From positions 62,001 to 126,000 of the forward strand of contig NZ_SCFM01000009.1 in the NCBI RefSeq assembly GCF_004138295.1: a DNA stretch of 64,000 nt, given 5' to 3'. This DNA is from Ectobacillus funiculus (lineage in GTDB: Bacteria; Bacillota; Bacilli; Bacillales; Bacillaceae_G). Of this stretch, positions 38,246 through 47,384 are shown piece by piece. Positions within the stretch are counted from its first letter, which is position 1; each line of letters opens with the position of its first letter. Below the pieces are notes generated by a model. The model ran no database searches, had not been told where the DNA came from, and was given only the letters and a program-made list of their open reading frames with translations. Both the position numbers and the translations under genes were made by a program.

Positions 38246-38365
38246 GATCAAACGTTTGTTTAGAACTAGAACGATTATTGATAATGCTCTGTAATTTATT
38301 TCTTCATCCCATCTTTATTAATCACTAGCTGATAATATTGAGGATGCGTAACTAGTTTAGAACTC
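38246..38365 (-). pseudogene. Decayed copy of the 3' end of the LCP gene at 40382-41359
   Basis: ATCAAACGTTTGTTTAGAAC then GATTATTGATAATGCTC, CTTCATCCCATC and TTAATCACTAGCTGATAAT follow, base for base with scattered changes, the sequence 40354-40445 covering the end of the LCP gene and its downstream palindrome. A further match, GATGCGTAACTAG with TTTAGAACTC, corresponds to about 40505-40530. Same orientation as the intact gene; phosphoglucomutase lies between the two copies. Not translatable. Confidence 0.65.
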
Positions 38366-38449
38366 TATTTATACATAAATAGGGAAAATTTACAAAAATA
38401 TAAAGCTAATTGTCCTTGTTATACTATATAATGGAATCTAATATGATAG

Positions 38450-38496
38450 GCAGAACATAAGCTGGGAGACAATTGACAGGGCATGTTCTGCTTTTT
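38450..38496 (+). terminator. Hairpin with T run before the phosphoglucomutase gene
   Basis: GCAGAACAT / ATGTTCTGC with TTTTT after it, 60 bases before the start codon. It could be an attenuator in the leader or the terminator of a lost gene. Confidence 0.5.
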
Positions 38497-38558
38497 AGGT
38501 GTTTGCCAACACTCTATATTTTACATGAAGTACTATTTGAACAGGAGAGAATTGAATT

Positions 38559-40307
38559 ATGGATTGGAAACAAATATATGAACGTTGGGTTAAATTCCCT
38601 CAATTAGATCAAGAGATTAAACAAACATTAGAAACAGTCAGCCAAAATGAGGAAGAACTAGAGGATTGCTTTTATAAAAATTTAGAGTTCGGAACAGGTG
38701 GTATGCGAGGCGAAATCGGACCAGGTACAAACCGTATGAATATCTATACAGTGCGTAAAGCATCTGAAGGATTGGCACGTTTTATTGAATCTTATGGAGA
38801 AACAGCGAAAAAGCGCGGTGTTGCGATTGCTTATGATTCTCGCCACAAGTCACCGTTATTTGCGATGGAAGCAGCAAAAACCCTAGCAAGCCACGGCATT
38901 CAAACGTATGTATTTGAGGAGCTTCGTCCGACTCCGGAATTATCTTTTGCGGTGCGTGAATTCAACGCATTCTCCGGTATTGTTATTACCGCAAGCCACA
39001 ATCCACCTGAATATAATGGATATAAAGTGTATGGAGAAGACGGCGGACAGCTTCCGCCAAAAGAAGCTGATATGGTCGTTGAGCGAGTAAATGAAGTGGA
39101 AAACGAGCTTGAAATTGCTGTAGAAACAGAAGCTGTATTAAAGGCAAAAGGCCTTATCGTAATGATTGACGAAACGATGGATGAGAAGTATGTGGAGCAG
39201 CTAAAAACAATTTCTGTAAATCCCGAGCTTGTGGAAGAAATGGGAGATAAACTGAAAATTGTCTTTTCTCCACTGCACGGAACAGCGAATAAGCCAGTGC
39301 GTAAAGCTTTAGCGGCGCTTGGTTATACAAATGTAACAGTCGTAAAGGAACAAGAACTGCCAGATGCGAACTTCTCCACAGTAAAATCACCAAATCCGGA
39401 AGAGCATGAAGCATTTGAATTGGCAATCCAATATGGTAAAGAAATTGATGCTGATGTACTTGTTGCGACAGATCCAGATGCAGACCGTCTAGGTGTTGCG
39501 GTAAAGAATACAGAGGGTGAATACATTGTTTTAACTGGTAACCAAACAGGGGCGCTTATGCTGGAGTACTTATTGTCCCAGAAGAAAGAGAAGGGCGTAC
39601 TTCCTGAAAACGGCATTGTATTAAAGACTATTGTAACGTCTGAAATTGGACGTGAAATCGCAAAAGCTTACGGCTTGGATACGGTAGATACACTTACGGG
39701 CTTTAAGTTTATCGGTGAAAGGATTAAGGAATATGAAACAACAGGAGAGTATATCTTCCAATTTGGTTATGAAGAAAGCTACGGCTATCTAATTGGAGAC
39801 TTCGTTCGGGACAAGGATGCGGTACAAGCAACAATCTTTGCGATTGAAGTTGCTGCTTACTATAAGAAGCGAGGCATGACGTTGTATGAAGGATTGCTTG
39901 AGGTCTTCGCAAAATACGGATTCTACCGTGAAGGGTTAAAGTCGCTCACGTTAAAAGGAAAAGATGGTGCTGAGCAAATAGCGAATCTATTAACTTCTTT
40001 CCGTGCGGAAACACCAACAGAATTTGCAGGACTGAAGGTTATTACGGCAGAAGACTATAAAACAAGTGTAAAAACAAATATTACAGATGGTTCAACTGAA
40101 GACATTCATTTACCGAAATCTAACGTGTTAAAGTACTATCTAGAGGATGGCTCTTGGATATGCTTACGTCCATCTGGTACGGAGCCAAAGGTGAAGTTCT
40201 ACTTTGGTGTGAAAGGGATAAGTGTAGAGGACAGTGAAGCGAAGTTAAATAAAATTTCCACTGCATTTATGGAGAAGGTAAACAACAGCCTGATGCAGCA
40301 GGCATAA
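38559..40307 (+). CDS. pgcA: Phosphoglucomutase (alpha-D-phosphohexomutase)
   Basis: Interconverts glucose 6-phosphate and glucose 1-phosphate and so feeds GalU, RmlA and all UDP-glucose-derived sugars here. 582 residues. The catalytic phosphoserine is in [15 protein letters not shown], the Mg site is [11 protein letters not shown], the sugar loop is GYEESYGY and the phosphate loop [12 protein letters not shown]. The start follows AGGAGAGAATTGAATT. It is a single-gene unit with more GC-rich codon use than the exopolysaccharide operon, so it is probably a housekeeping gene. Confidence 0.95.
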   Translation: MDWKQIYERWVKFPQLDQEIKQTLETVSQNEEELEDCFYKNLEFGTGGMRGEIGPGTNRMNIYTVRKASEGLARFIESYGETAKKRGVAIAYDSRHKSPLFAMEAAKTLASHGIQTYVFEELRPTPELSFAVREFNAFSGIVITASHNPPEYNGYKVYGEDGGQLPPKEADMVVERVNEVENELEIAVETEAVLKAKGLIVMIDETMDEKYVEQLKTISVNPELVEEMGDKLKIVFSPLHGTANKPVRKALAALGYTNVTVVKEQELPDANFSTVKSPNPEEHEAFELAIQYGKEIDADVLVATDPDADRLGVAVKNTEGEYIVLTGNQTGALMLEYLLSQKKEKGVLPENGIVLKTIVTSEIGREIAKAYGLDTVDTLTGFKFIGERIKEYETTGEYIFQFGYEESYGYLIGDFVRDKDAVQATIFAIEVAAYYKKRGMTLYEGLLEVFAKYGFYREGLKSLTLKGKDGAEQIANLLTSFRAETPTEFAGLKVITAEDYKTSVKTNITDGSTEDIHLPKSNVLKYYLEDGSWICLRPSGTEPKVKFYFGVKGISVEDSEAKLNKISTAFMEKVNNSLMQQA

Positions 40308-40313
40308 CTATAG

Positions 40314-40343
40314 AGGGCAGGTATTCCTTAGGAAGCCTGCCCT
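40314..40343. terminator. Hairpin between pgcA and the convergent LCP gene
   Basis: AGGGCAGG / CCTGCCCT arms; no strong T run on either side. Confidence 0.45.
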
Positions 40344-40352
40344 ATGTCTATT

Positions 40353-40368
40353 AATCAAACGTTTGTTT
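40353..40368. promoter_or_regulatory. AATCAAACGTTTGTTT partial palindrome
   Basis: One of three related sites (38247-38261, 40353-40368, 51115-51134) centred on CAAACGTTTG. The last is a perfect 20-bp palindrome, operator-like in form. Here it lies between two convergent genes, which is odd for an operator. Confidence 0.4.
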
Positions 40369-40381
40369 AAAACTACAATGA

Positions 40382-41359
40382 TTATTGAAAATGCTCCGCA
40401 ACTAACTTCTTCATTTCATCCTCATTAAGCACTAACTGATAATTATTATTTTTTAAAATGTCATCATACATTGTCTTTCCTTCACCACTCAGCTGATGGT
40501 ACTGAAGTTGCGTAACTGGGTCTGAATCCTTAACAGCTAATCCTAGACTCAGCATGTCTGCTGTTGTCATGTTTGAGGCAACTAAAAGTTGCGGAATGGT
40601 TTGAACTAGCTTCGGCAAGTTTTTAATATTTGCCGGATCTAGTGCTGCATTTGCAATACCTACGAGGGCTTCCTTCTGTAATTGCTGACGGCCAAACTCC
40701 CCATTTTGCAGCGAGTAGCGCTCATGAACAACCTCTGTTACCATTTTGCCGTCTAAAAAGTGAGTTCCTTTTTGGATAACCTTATTACGGTTTTCAGGAT
40801 ACCACGAATGGGTGAGCTTTACATCAAACGGTATATTCATATCAATACCGCCAACTGCATCTGTCAGTGCTTGCAGGCCTTCATAGTTTGTTTCTAGATA
40901 ATAATTGATTGTTACCCCAGTTAAGTCGCTGACAGCTTTGATCGCGGCTTCAACCCCTTGTTGTGTCCCTTCTGTTGCCTGTTTAATGTATTGGACACTC
41001 GTTAGCTTTGTATAGCCGTAGCCATCTAAGTGTACACGAGTATCACGTGGAATGCTCATTGCATGATATTCTTTTTTATTCAAGTCAACATGAACAATAA
41101 TCATAGAATCGGAATGTCCGATGTTTTGTCCTTTTCTTTGGTCTGAACCAATTAAAAGAACGTTAAATACACTATTTTGGACCTTGGATTGCTGCTCACT
41201 TGTTTGGGAATCCTTTGTGTTATTGGAATTCACAACAGGAACGGTTTTAAAATGATTTTGCGGTTGCAACTGTTTATAAGTGTAGGCAATAGCACCAGCA
41301 GCGACGATAGCTATGGTTAGTAGACTATATCCTAGTATTTTTAGCTTTCTTCGTTTCAA
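40382..41359 (-). CDS. LytR-CpsA-Psr (LCP) family protein 1
   Basis: LCP proteins attach teichoic acids or capsule from lipid carriers to peptidoglycan on the outside of the membrane. The TTG start at 41359 has GGAGG 8 bases before it, giving 325 residues; a longer frame to 41452 lacks such a site. One membrane segment near 8-28 is followed by the LCP domain: LLIGSDQRKGQ, HSDSMIIVHVD, SIPRDTRV and the late EFGRQQLQKEAL. It is more distant in sequence from the three other LCP proteins here than they are from each other. Confidence 0.92.
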   Translation of the reverse strand: MKRRKLKILGYSLLTIAIVAAGAIAYTYKQLQPQNHFKTVPVVNSNNTKDSQTSEQQSKVQNSVFNVLLIGSDQRKGQNIGHSDSMIIVHVDLNKKEYHAMSIPRDTRVHLDGYGYTKLTSVQYIKQATEGTQQGVEAAIKAVSDLTGVTINYYLETNYEGLQALTDAVGGIDMNIPFDVKLTHSWYPENRNKVIQKGTHFLDGKMVTEVVHERYSLQNGEFGRQQLQKEALVGIANAALDPANIKNLPKLVQTIPQLLVASNMTTADMLSLGLAVKDSDPVTQLQYHQLSGEGKTMYDDILKNNNYQLVLNEDEMKKLVAEHFQ

Positions 41360-41489
41360 TATAGGAGCCTCCAATGCTTTTTGATGGCGGTCATTTATAA
41401 TTTCTGTAAATAACCATAGCTTGATAATACCATTAATAGACCTAGTTTCCAATATCGAACTCTTTAAATATTACTAACAGGGGGAGGGT

Positions 41490-41603
41490 ATGAAGAATTA
41501 TATTCAGAAGGTTCGTTCTGGTGCAAAAAATCTAGGAGGTTTGGACATCTTTGCGCAAAATAGGATTGAAGCCATTCAGAAGTTATTTAAGTTAGCTGCT
41601 TAA
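41490..41603 (+). CDS. Possible 37-residue peptide
   Basis: ATG at 41490 follows GGGGGAGGGT. The frame gives a basic peptide starting MKNYIQKVRSGAKNLGGLD and ending FKLAA. No known family. The ribosome site is good, but spacing is short and coding support is only the frame itself; it could be the start of a lost gene. Confidence 0.35.
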   Translation: MKNYIQKVRSGAKNLGGLDIFAQNRIEAIQKLFKLAA

Positions 41604-41915
41604 TCTCAGGGCTAATAGGATATTGCTGTTCTATGGTTCTAGTGAATTATTTTGGCACCAGAACCATTAGATATGTCAGAGGAATTCTTTTCAATCCAAT
41701 TGTCTGGGATAATCCGTGGCGTTTAAATAAATATTTGATTAAATACTTATAATGAATCAATACAATACTGATAATGAATGTAAACGTTTCCTCATCCTAA
41801 AAATGTTAGTTTTTAATAGATATTTTATAATGTTTATTATTAACATAATATCTGGAATAATAAATTTTTCCTGTTATTATTTTGTTTATATAAAGAGATA
41901 AAGGGAGTAACTCCA

Positions 41916-42008
41916 ATGAAATTATCAGCAATTATTTGTTTTTTTTTTAAATATCATAAGTATAGTTTTTACACTGACACCTGTGTTAGATGTGGTAGGA
42001 AACGGTAA
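41916..42008 (+). CDS. Possible short secreted peptide broken at a T10 run
   Basis: ATG at 41916 with AAGGGAG upstream starts MKLSAIICFFF. A run of ten T (41939-41948) follows. In the present frame it stops after 30 codons; one base more or less would continue as LNIISIVFTLTPVLDVVGNG, which completes a signal-peptide-like stretch. The frame may be broken, phase-variable or spurious. Confidence 0.3.
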   Translation: MKLSAIICFFFKYHKYSFYTDTCVRCGRKR

Positions 42009-42026
42009 AGAAATACATAACTCTTT

Positions 42027-42054
42027 AGAGGGCAAAAGATGCTCTCTTTTTTTA
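42027..42054 (+). terminator. Terminator hairpin
   Basis: GAGGGCA / TGCTCTC followed by seven or more T. Confidence 0.6.
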
Positions 42055-42157
42055 TTTAAAATTAGGATTTCAAATAATGTAGACAAAGGGTTAGAAATAG
42101 CATTCTCGATTCCTTAGGATTAGAGATTATGTAAACCTAATATGCATAGGATATGCA

Positions 42158-42696
42158 TTGCTCCTTGTTCAACTAAAAAGTAGGTTTGTTGAGGAAAAAA
42201 ATCGAAACTTATCTAAATATCCTATAAGGAAAGATTTTAAAGATGTAGCATTAAAAAGCGAAGGGTATTTAATGGCGGGTTATATTATTCATAATGCAGA
42301 AAAAGATGTAGGCTTTCAAGTTCAGGTGTTGAACATGATCCGAATTTAAAAGAAGCGTTCTTTCGTGCAGGCAGGTACACTTTTGAAGATAGTCTTTTAG
42401 ATGGAATTGGACAACATATCCTCACAGTGTATGTAATTGCAAGTGTAAAATGGATATGAGGGCCTAAAGGAATTGATGGATATGTTGGAGTAGGTTTATT
42501 AAAGGCTGGTGGTTTAGCTATAAAAATTGAAACAGCTGGAATTGCACATACAAAGGAAGGTTGGTATCAGCTTTTAGAGAATCAGGATTATTTTTCACTC
42601 TATTCTCACTTTGTCGTTCTTGTTAATGGTGAGGACAACTATTACTCGTGTGGGATGAAAGCCTGCGGACTACCTGATGTTGTTGTTTCTTCATGA
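42158..42696 (+). pseudogene. Frameshifted gene of uncertain family
   Basis: First frame (42158-42349) encodes KDFKDVALKSEGYLMAGYII and so on; after a shift near 42330 the protein continues FRAGRYTFEDSLLDGIGQHI and LTVYVIASVKWI, hits TGA near 42457, and goes on GYVGVGLLKAGGLAIKIETA, then SHFVVLVNGEDNYYSCGM and LPDVVVSS to a stop at 42696. The whole reads as one protein of about 180 residues with one frameshift and one stop. It recalls DUF4261-type proteins, but I am not sure of this. Confidence 0.55.
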
Positions 42697-42860
42697 TAGT
42701 TCTCCCTTTAAATGCAGGGATATCTCCTGTAATAGATGAACATTCCGTGAAATCTGATGCAGTTATTGTTCCAAGCAAGCAGAGAGGATGGGAAAATACA
42801 AAAGGGAATTGAGCTGCAAAAGGCTGAATTTGGCTTGTTGGTCAGTTATACAGGAAACAA

Positions 42861-42900
42861 GCATAGACAGGTTCACTTGTTGACATCTGTCTATGCTGTT
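42861..42900 (+). terminator. Terminator hairpin
   Basis: GCATAGACAG (42861-42870) pairs with CTGTCTATGC (42887-42896), followed by TGTTCTTACTTTT. Confidence 0.6.
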
Positions 42901-43104
42901 CTTACTTTTGCCCTATCCCTTGTTTAGGAGATATTATCGTCACATGTTAGACAGGCTTGCCATTTGGTATGAAACTCATTTAATTCGCCCTTTATTGGCG
43001 CGAACGACATATTGCTCATTTATGCACAAAGTATGAGATACAGCAACCCATATACAAAGGAAAATGCAGTTCTCTCTTAAAATACTTCGATATGAAAGTT
43101 TACT

Positions 43105-43242
43105 CTATCCGGCTTTTCCTATACGCTTTAAAGCTTGTCCCTGTTTCCTATAATAATATCTTCCCTCTTCTTGATCCTTAAAAATAGATATACCAAACCA
43201 TTCCAATGGAGTCCAAATCTTTTTTAAGTATAAAGCTGGCAT
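43105..43242 (-). CDS. Possible 45-residue basic protein
   Basis: ATG at 43242 preceded by GGTGGTGATGAAAA. The product begins MPALYLKKIWTPLEWFGISI and has the tail YYYRKQGQALKRIGKAG. Aromatic and basic, no membrane segment. It reads like a real small protein, but no family is recognised and no neighbour supports it. Confidence 0.4.
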   Translation of the reverse strand: MPALYLKKIWTPLEWFGISIFKDQEEGRYYYRKQGQALKRIGKAG

Positions 43243-43564
43243 TTTTCATCACCACCAAATTGGAATATTTTAGAAGAATTGTAATCTTTCTATCATGTTA
43301 ATAGATGTTACAACTTTGGTCAAGGATTTCAGTTACTATGTAACAATTTCTTGAGTGAATTGTCATATTTTTATTGATTTTATCATTTTTTTAATTTACC
43401 ATAATATATTTACATTCGATGATAATAATGGTGACATAAATGTGTGGAAAATATAAGAAAACGACCATAGTTAGGTGGCTATTCCTAAAACAAAATGTAC
43501 CCTATAGAGAAGATATGTAAAGAGAATCTGCTCTATAGGTTCTTTTATGTTTGGAGATACGGCC

Positions 43565-43675
43565 CGAAGGAGATGGCAGAGTCGCAGCGGACGTCATTTG
43601 GCATTACGATGTATCGGAGGAAATACGCCAGCAGCTTTCACAAAAGCCTTGTCAGCATCTAGAGCTGAAGTCATG
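43565..43675 (+). pseudogene. Decayed copy of the 3' end of an LCP gene
   Basis: CATTTGGCATTACGATGTAT then CGGAGGAAATACGCCAGCAG follows the sequence 45025-45103 of LCP gene 2 with about one change in ten. In frame it reads DVIWHYDVSEEIRQQLSQK, close to the intact GIWYYHVSEETRQQLSQK. Only the last ~35 codons remain; it lies 520 bp upstream of the intact gene in the same orientation. Confidence 0.75.
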
Positions 43676-44194
43676 TATACAATAGGCTTTGTGATCCTGT
43701 ATGATATTGAACTGAAGTGGGAGATTCTATCTACATCTGCTCCTTTCTTGCATATAGTTAATTTTCCTCCATTTTGTGTTAATTATGAATGCTTGTATTA
43801 TTTTTGGAATAAGACTGCAAATGTAATGAGATAAATAAATATAAAACGGAAGCGCATTTTGTTCATGGAATAGTGTAAATTCGCTAATAACTATTATAGA
43901 GGGGGACTATCCTCGTAAAGGAACAATAAGATTCTAGAAGAAACTTTTCTATTTTTATGATAAATTGTTTGAATATTTACGATAAAAATGTCGGATTTAT
44001 AGAAATTCTTTGGGAATCATGTGTGTTCCTAAGGCACTTGCCCTTGTTTAAATCTTTAGCCGTTTCTATCCTTCTATTTTCATTTTCTTACAATTATTAT
44101 ATAATAATAAACATGTGTTTATAAGGTGAAGCGTTTTGATATTATACTTACTCTTAAATAAGAATGTTGGGTGAGAGCAAAGGGAGAGAACTTC

Positions 44195-45106
44195 ATGAGG
44201 AAAAAAATCCTGTTGTGGATCCTAGGGATTGTTGGTGTTCTTGTTATTGGCGGCGGAATTTATGCGTATACATTATATTCAAAGGTTTCCAACACGTTAG
44301 AAGCTGTGCAGCAGCCTTTAAATCGAGAGAAATCAGAAAAGCGCGAAGATAACGTAGACCTGAAGAGTAAAACACCGATTTCGATTTTAATGTTAGGTGC
44401 AGATGAGAGAGCGGATGAGGTAGGCCGTTCCGATACTTTACTAGTTATTACACTAAATCCAAATACAAAGTCGATGAAAATGGTAAGTATTCCACGTGAT
44501 ACATATACAGAGATTGTCGGTAAAGGCAAGAAGGATAAAATTAACCACGCCTATGCATTTGGCGGCATTGATATGTCAGTGAATACAGTGGAGAATTTCT
44601 TGGATATTCCAATTGATTATTATATTGAAGTAAACATGGCAGGCTTTAAAGATATTGTAAATGCAGTTGGCGGTGTGGATGTTGTGAATGACCTTGATTT
44701 TACATATGAAGGTCATCATTTTGCAAAGGGTCCTCTTCACTTAAATGGAGAGGAAGCACTTGCGTATTCAAGAATGAGAAAGCTGGACCCACGTGGTGAT
44801 TTTGGCCGTCAAATGAGACAGCGTCAGGTGATTAAAGCTGTTATTCAGAAGGGTGCAAAGTTTGATTCACTTGCAAACTTCGGCGATATTCTAGGAGCGA
44901 TTCAGCGTAACGTGAAAACAAACCTTTCGCAGGACGATATGTTCCGTATTCAGCAGGATTATGCAGCAGCGCGCAATGAAACAGAGGAAATTCAAATTGA
45001 AGGAACCGGTGGCATAGCAGCTGATGGCATTTGGTATTACCATGTATCGGAGGAAACACGTCAGCAGCTTTCACAAAAACTCCGTCAGCATTTAGAGCTG
45101 AAGTAA
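44195..45106 (+). CDS. LCP family protein 2
   Basis: 303 residues from the ATG at 44195 after GGGAGAGAACTTC. One membrane segment near 5-25 (LLWILGIVGVLVIGGGIYAY), then the LCP domain: MLGADERADEVGRSDTLLV, SIPRDTYTEIVGKGKKDKIN, HAYAFGG, and ALAYSRMRKLDPRGDFGRQ, which hold the Arg and Asp residues that bind the lipid diphosphate. Likely ligates teichoic acid or capsule to peptidoglycan. Very similar to LCP 3 directly downstream. Confidence 0.94.
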   Translation: MRKKILLWILGIVGVLVIGGGIYAYTLYSKVSNTLEAVQQPLNREKSEKREDNVDLKSKTPISILMLGADERADEVGRSDTLLVITLNPNTKSMKMVSIPRDTYTEIVGKGKKDKINHAYAFGGIDMSVNTVENFLDIPIDYYIEVNMAGFKDIVNAVGGVDVVNDLDFTYEGHHFAKGPLHLNGEEALAYSRMRKLDPRGDFGRQMRQRQVIKAVIQKGAKFDSLANFGDILGAIQRNVKTNLSQDDMFRIQQDYAAARNETEEIQIEGTGGIAADGIWYYHVSEETRQQLSQKLRQHLELK

Positions 45107-45129
45107 TATAATTCATCATAGTATAAATG

Positions 45130-45384
45130 TCAGCAATCAGACTTTAAAGCGTACATGTAATGGTTTATTATGACTGCCATTACATGTACGCTTTTTTTGT
45201 TTTTTGTTATTGTAGTATATCTTTTGGGCGCATCTTGTTGTTTATATAAGAGACTACGTTGAGTTAGATTCCGCTTTTCTTTTCTTGTCCTTAGCTTTTT
45301 TAAACGGTTACCAGTTATGTGAACAATTACCCTTAATAATGGAATAATCATGAGCAATAGGAAGGTAAAGAAAATAGGGTGCAA
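45130..45384 (-). CDS. Doubtful small membrane protein
   Basis: An 84-codon frame from a TTG at 45384 with AGAAGG before it. Residues 1-22 are strongly hydrophobic (FFTFLLLMIIPLLRVIVHI), followed by a basic region. Its last third runs through the LCP 2 terminator hairpin, which argues against a conserved C terminus. Kept only because of the ribosome site and the clear membrane segment. Confidence 0.25.
   Translation of the reverse strand: MHPIFFTFLLLMIIPLLRVIVHITGNRLKKLRTRKEKRNLTQRSLLYKQQDAPKRYTTITKNKKSVHVMAVIINHYMYALKSDC
45146..45199 (+). terminator. Strong terminator after LCP gene 2
   Basis: AAGCGTACATGTAATGG pairs with CCATTACATGTACGCTT, followed by seven T. Confidence 0.9.
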
Positions 45385-45836
45385 TGTTACAGCCTTCTGC
45401 CCCGTGTTCTGTAGTATCTGGGGCTATTGCTGCTGACACAAAGATGAGAATTCCCTGATTAGTAAATTCTAAAAAGCAACAATAGCTTACGATGCCCTAC
45501 TATTAGAATAGAAGAATCAACTTGCCAAAATTCAGCACATTAAAGTATTATCTACAAGGTAATTATTGACTATCTTAATTTTAGTCTAATATAGGAGCTT
45601 AAGGCGAAATTTAAACTGGATAAAAAGTGTAAAAATGGATTATATTGTGTGACTTCCATGATATTTTCCCTGGTTAGCAGTATAGTTATGCAATGCACAG
45701 AATACACTTGCCGTTTTCCTGCAGGAAACATTCTCTCATAGGGAGGATATTAACAAGTGATGAGATATATTTGGCAATCAAAAAATAGGCCTTCTGCAAT
45801 TTTGATGAGACAGATAACTTGAAAGGAGCAACTAAG

Positions 45837-46745
45837 ATGAAAAGGAAGCTATTATCTTGGATATCAGCAGTTATAGGGTTTGCTATACTTGGAGCAGGTA
45901 TATACACCTACCAAGTGTACGCTAGCGTTTCCAAAACATTGAGTAAGGTGAATCAGCCATTAAAGCGCGATGCTTCATCGAAACAGTCTGAAGATATGAA
46001 GCAGGGTGCTCCTATTTCCATTTTGTTAATGGGGGCTGATCCCCGCAAAGAGGAACGAGGCCGTTCAGATTCATTAATGCTGATTACGTTAAACCGGACT
46101 AAGCAATCTATGAAAATTCTAAGTATTCCGCGTGATACATACACTGAGATTGTTGGAAAGGGAGTTAAGGATAAAATCAATCATTCCTATGCATTTGGAG
46201 GCGTTGATACAACAGTTGCGACTGTTGAGAAATTTTTAAATGTACCCGTGCAATATTATATCGAAGTGAATATGGAAGGATTTAAGGATATTGTAAATGC
46301 AGTAGGCGGTGTGGATGTGAACAATGATCTAGACTTTACGTACGAGGGCATACACTTTGAGAAAGACACTCTCCATTTGAACGGTGAGGAGGCTTTAGCA
46401 TACTCCCGAATGAGGATGCTCGATTCCCGTGGTGATTTTGGCCGGCAAATGAGGCAGCGCCAAGTTATTCAGTCTGTGATCAAAAATGGTACAAATATAG
46501 AAATTCTTTCGAACTATGGAGCAATCCTAGACGCGATTCAAAAAAATGTGAAAACAAACCTAACGCAAGATGAGATGTTTAAGATTCAGCAAAATTATAA
46601 GGAGACCCGTAATAATATTGAGGAAATTGAGATTAGTGGTGAAGGTCAAATGATGGGAGATACTTGGTACTATATTGTCTCTGATGAGGTACGTCAGGAG
46701 CTATCCAAGAAACTTCGTGAGCAGTTAGAATTATCGGCACAGTAG
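45837..46745 (+). CDS. LCP family protein 3
   Basis: 302 residues from the ATG at 45837 after AAAGGAGCAACTAAG. Membrane segment near 5-25; LCP motifs LMGADPRKEERGRSDSLML, SIPRDTYTEIVGKGVKDKIN and ALAYSRMRMLDSRGDFGRQ. Closely similar to LCP 2 (tandem paralogue); separated from it by 730 bp with its own leader. Same role expected, perhaps with another polymer or growth condition. Confidence 0.94.
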   Translation: MKRKLLSWISAVIGFAILGAGIYTYQVYASVSKTLSKVNQPLKRDASSKQSEDMKQGAPISILLMGADPRKEERGRSDSLMLITLNRTKQSMKILSIPRDTYTEIVGKGVKDKINHSYAFGGVDTTVATVEKFLNVPVQYYIEVNMEGFKDIVNAVGGVDVNNDLDFTYEGIHFEKDTLHLNGEEALAYSRMRMLDSRGDFGRQMRQRQVIQSVIKNGTNIEILSNYGAILDAIQKNVKTNLTQDEMFKIQQNYKETRNNIEEIEISGEGQMMGDTWYYIVSDEVRQELSKKLREQLELSAQ

Positions 46746-46797
46746 CATGAATATGGGCCGAGTTAAAAGTATAATCGGACATTTTTTGAACCAAAAT

Positions 46798-46857
46798 GGG
46801 AAATGGACTATTAAGGGAACCTGATGAAATGAATGGTTCCTATAATGGTCTATTTCC
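46798..46857 (+). terminator. Long imperfect hairpin after LCP gene 3
   Basis: GGGAAATGGAC-ATTA-GGGAACC pairs with GGTTCC-ATAATGGTCTATTTCC; a T-rich stretch (ATTTTCTCTTT) follows. Confidence 0.6.
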
Positions 46858-47114
46858 TATTTTCTCTTTAAATTTTTATAGTGTAGAAATCTTGGGGCAG
46901 TCTCCTTTTTGTATTGCTGGAATGCCTCAGTATAAACTGCTTGCTGACGTTCAATTGTAAAGGTACTTAACATTTATATTATGTCGGGTAATAAAAGTAA
47001 TGCAAATTTAACCAATAGATGTATTTACTCCCTGAAATAACTTTGTTAGTCTAGTCTGTAGGTTAATAGCTAGGTTGTTCGCAGGTCATACAAAATAGTA
47101 TTGATGATATATTT

Positions 47115-47212
47115 GGCTACGATAAAGGCAAACTTGTTGAAAAGCAAGGACGCAAAACTTCAGGTCTACGGTTCTGCTCAAGGACTATGGTGGCTGGGTT
47201 ACCGAATAGTTC
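47115..47212 (+). ncRNA. Cyclic-di-GMP-I (GEMM-I) riboswitch aptamer
   Basis: All hallmark blocks are present in order: AAAGGCAAAC (47124-47133), a stem CTTGTT/AGCAAG capped by a GAAA tetraloop, GGACGCAAAACTTC (47148-47161), AGGTCTA as tetraloop receptor side, a second stem, and ATGGTGGCTGGGTTACCG (47187-47204). The first stem pairs perfectly. This is the GEMM-I class that senses c-di-GMP. It lies about 175 bases before the start of the trimodular synthase on the same strand. No clear terminator is seen between aptamer and start, so on/off logic cannot be read. Confidence 0.9.
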
Positions 47213-47384
47213 CTAAGGAAAGAGATATTCAATTTATAGATAGGGATAGGCTTTTGTGTTTTTATGCTTAGGACAGTTCAAAATTATGAAGGGAGGCTAC
47301 TGTTATAATAGCCAATGTTTTGATATTCAACTCTATTTCCAACGTGATAACTTAGCTGAGAATACTGTAAAGTTAGGTGGCTGC

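Noticed and set aside
47205-47384. Expression-platform terminator for the riboswitch
   Set aside because: No stem followed by a T run was found; the CCTAAG/CTTAGG pair is distant and weak.
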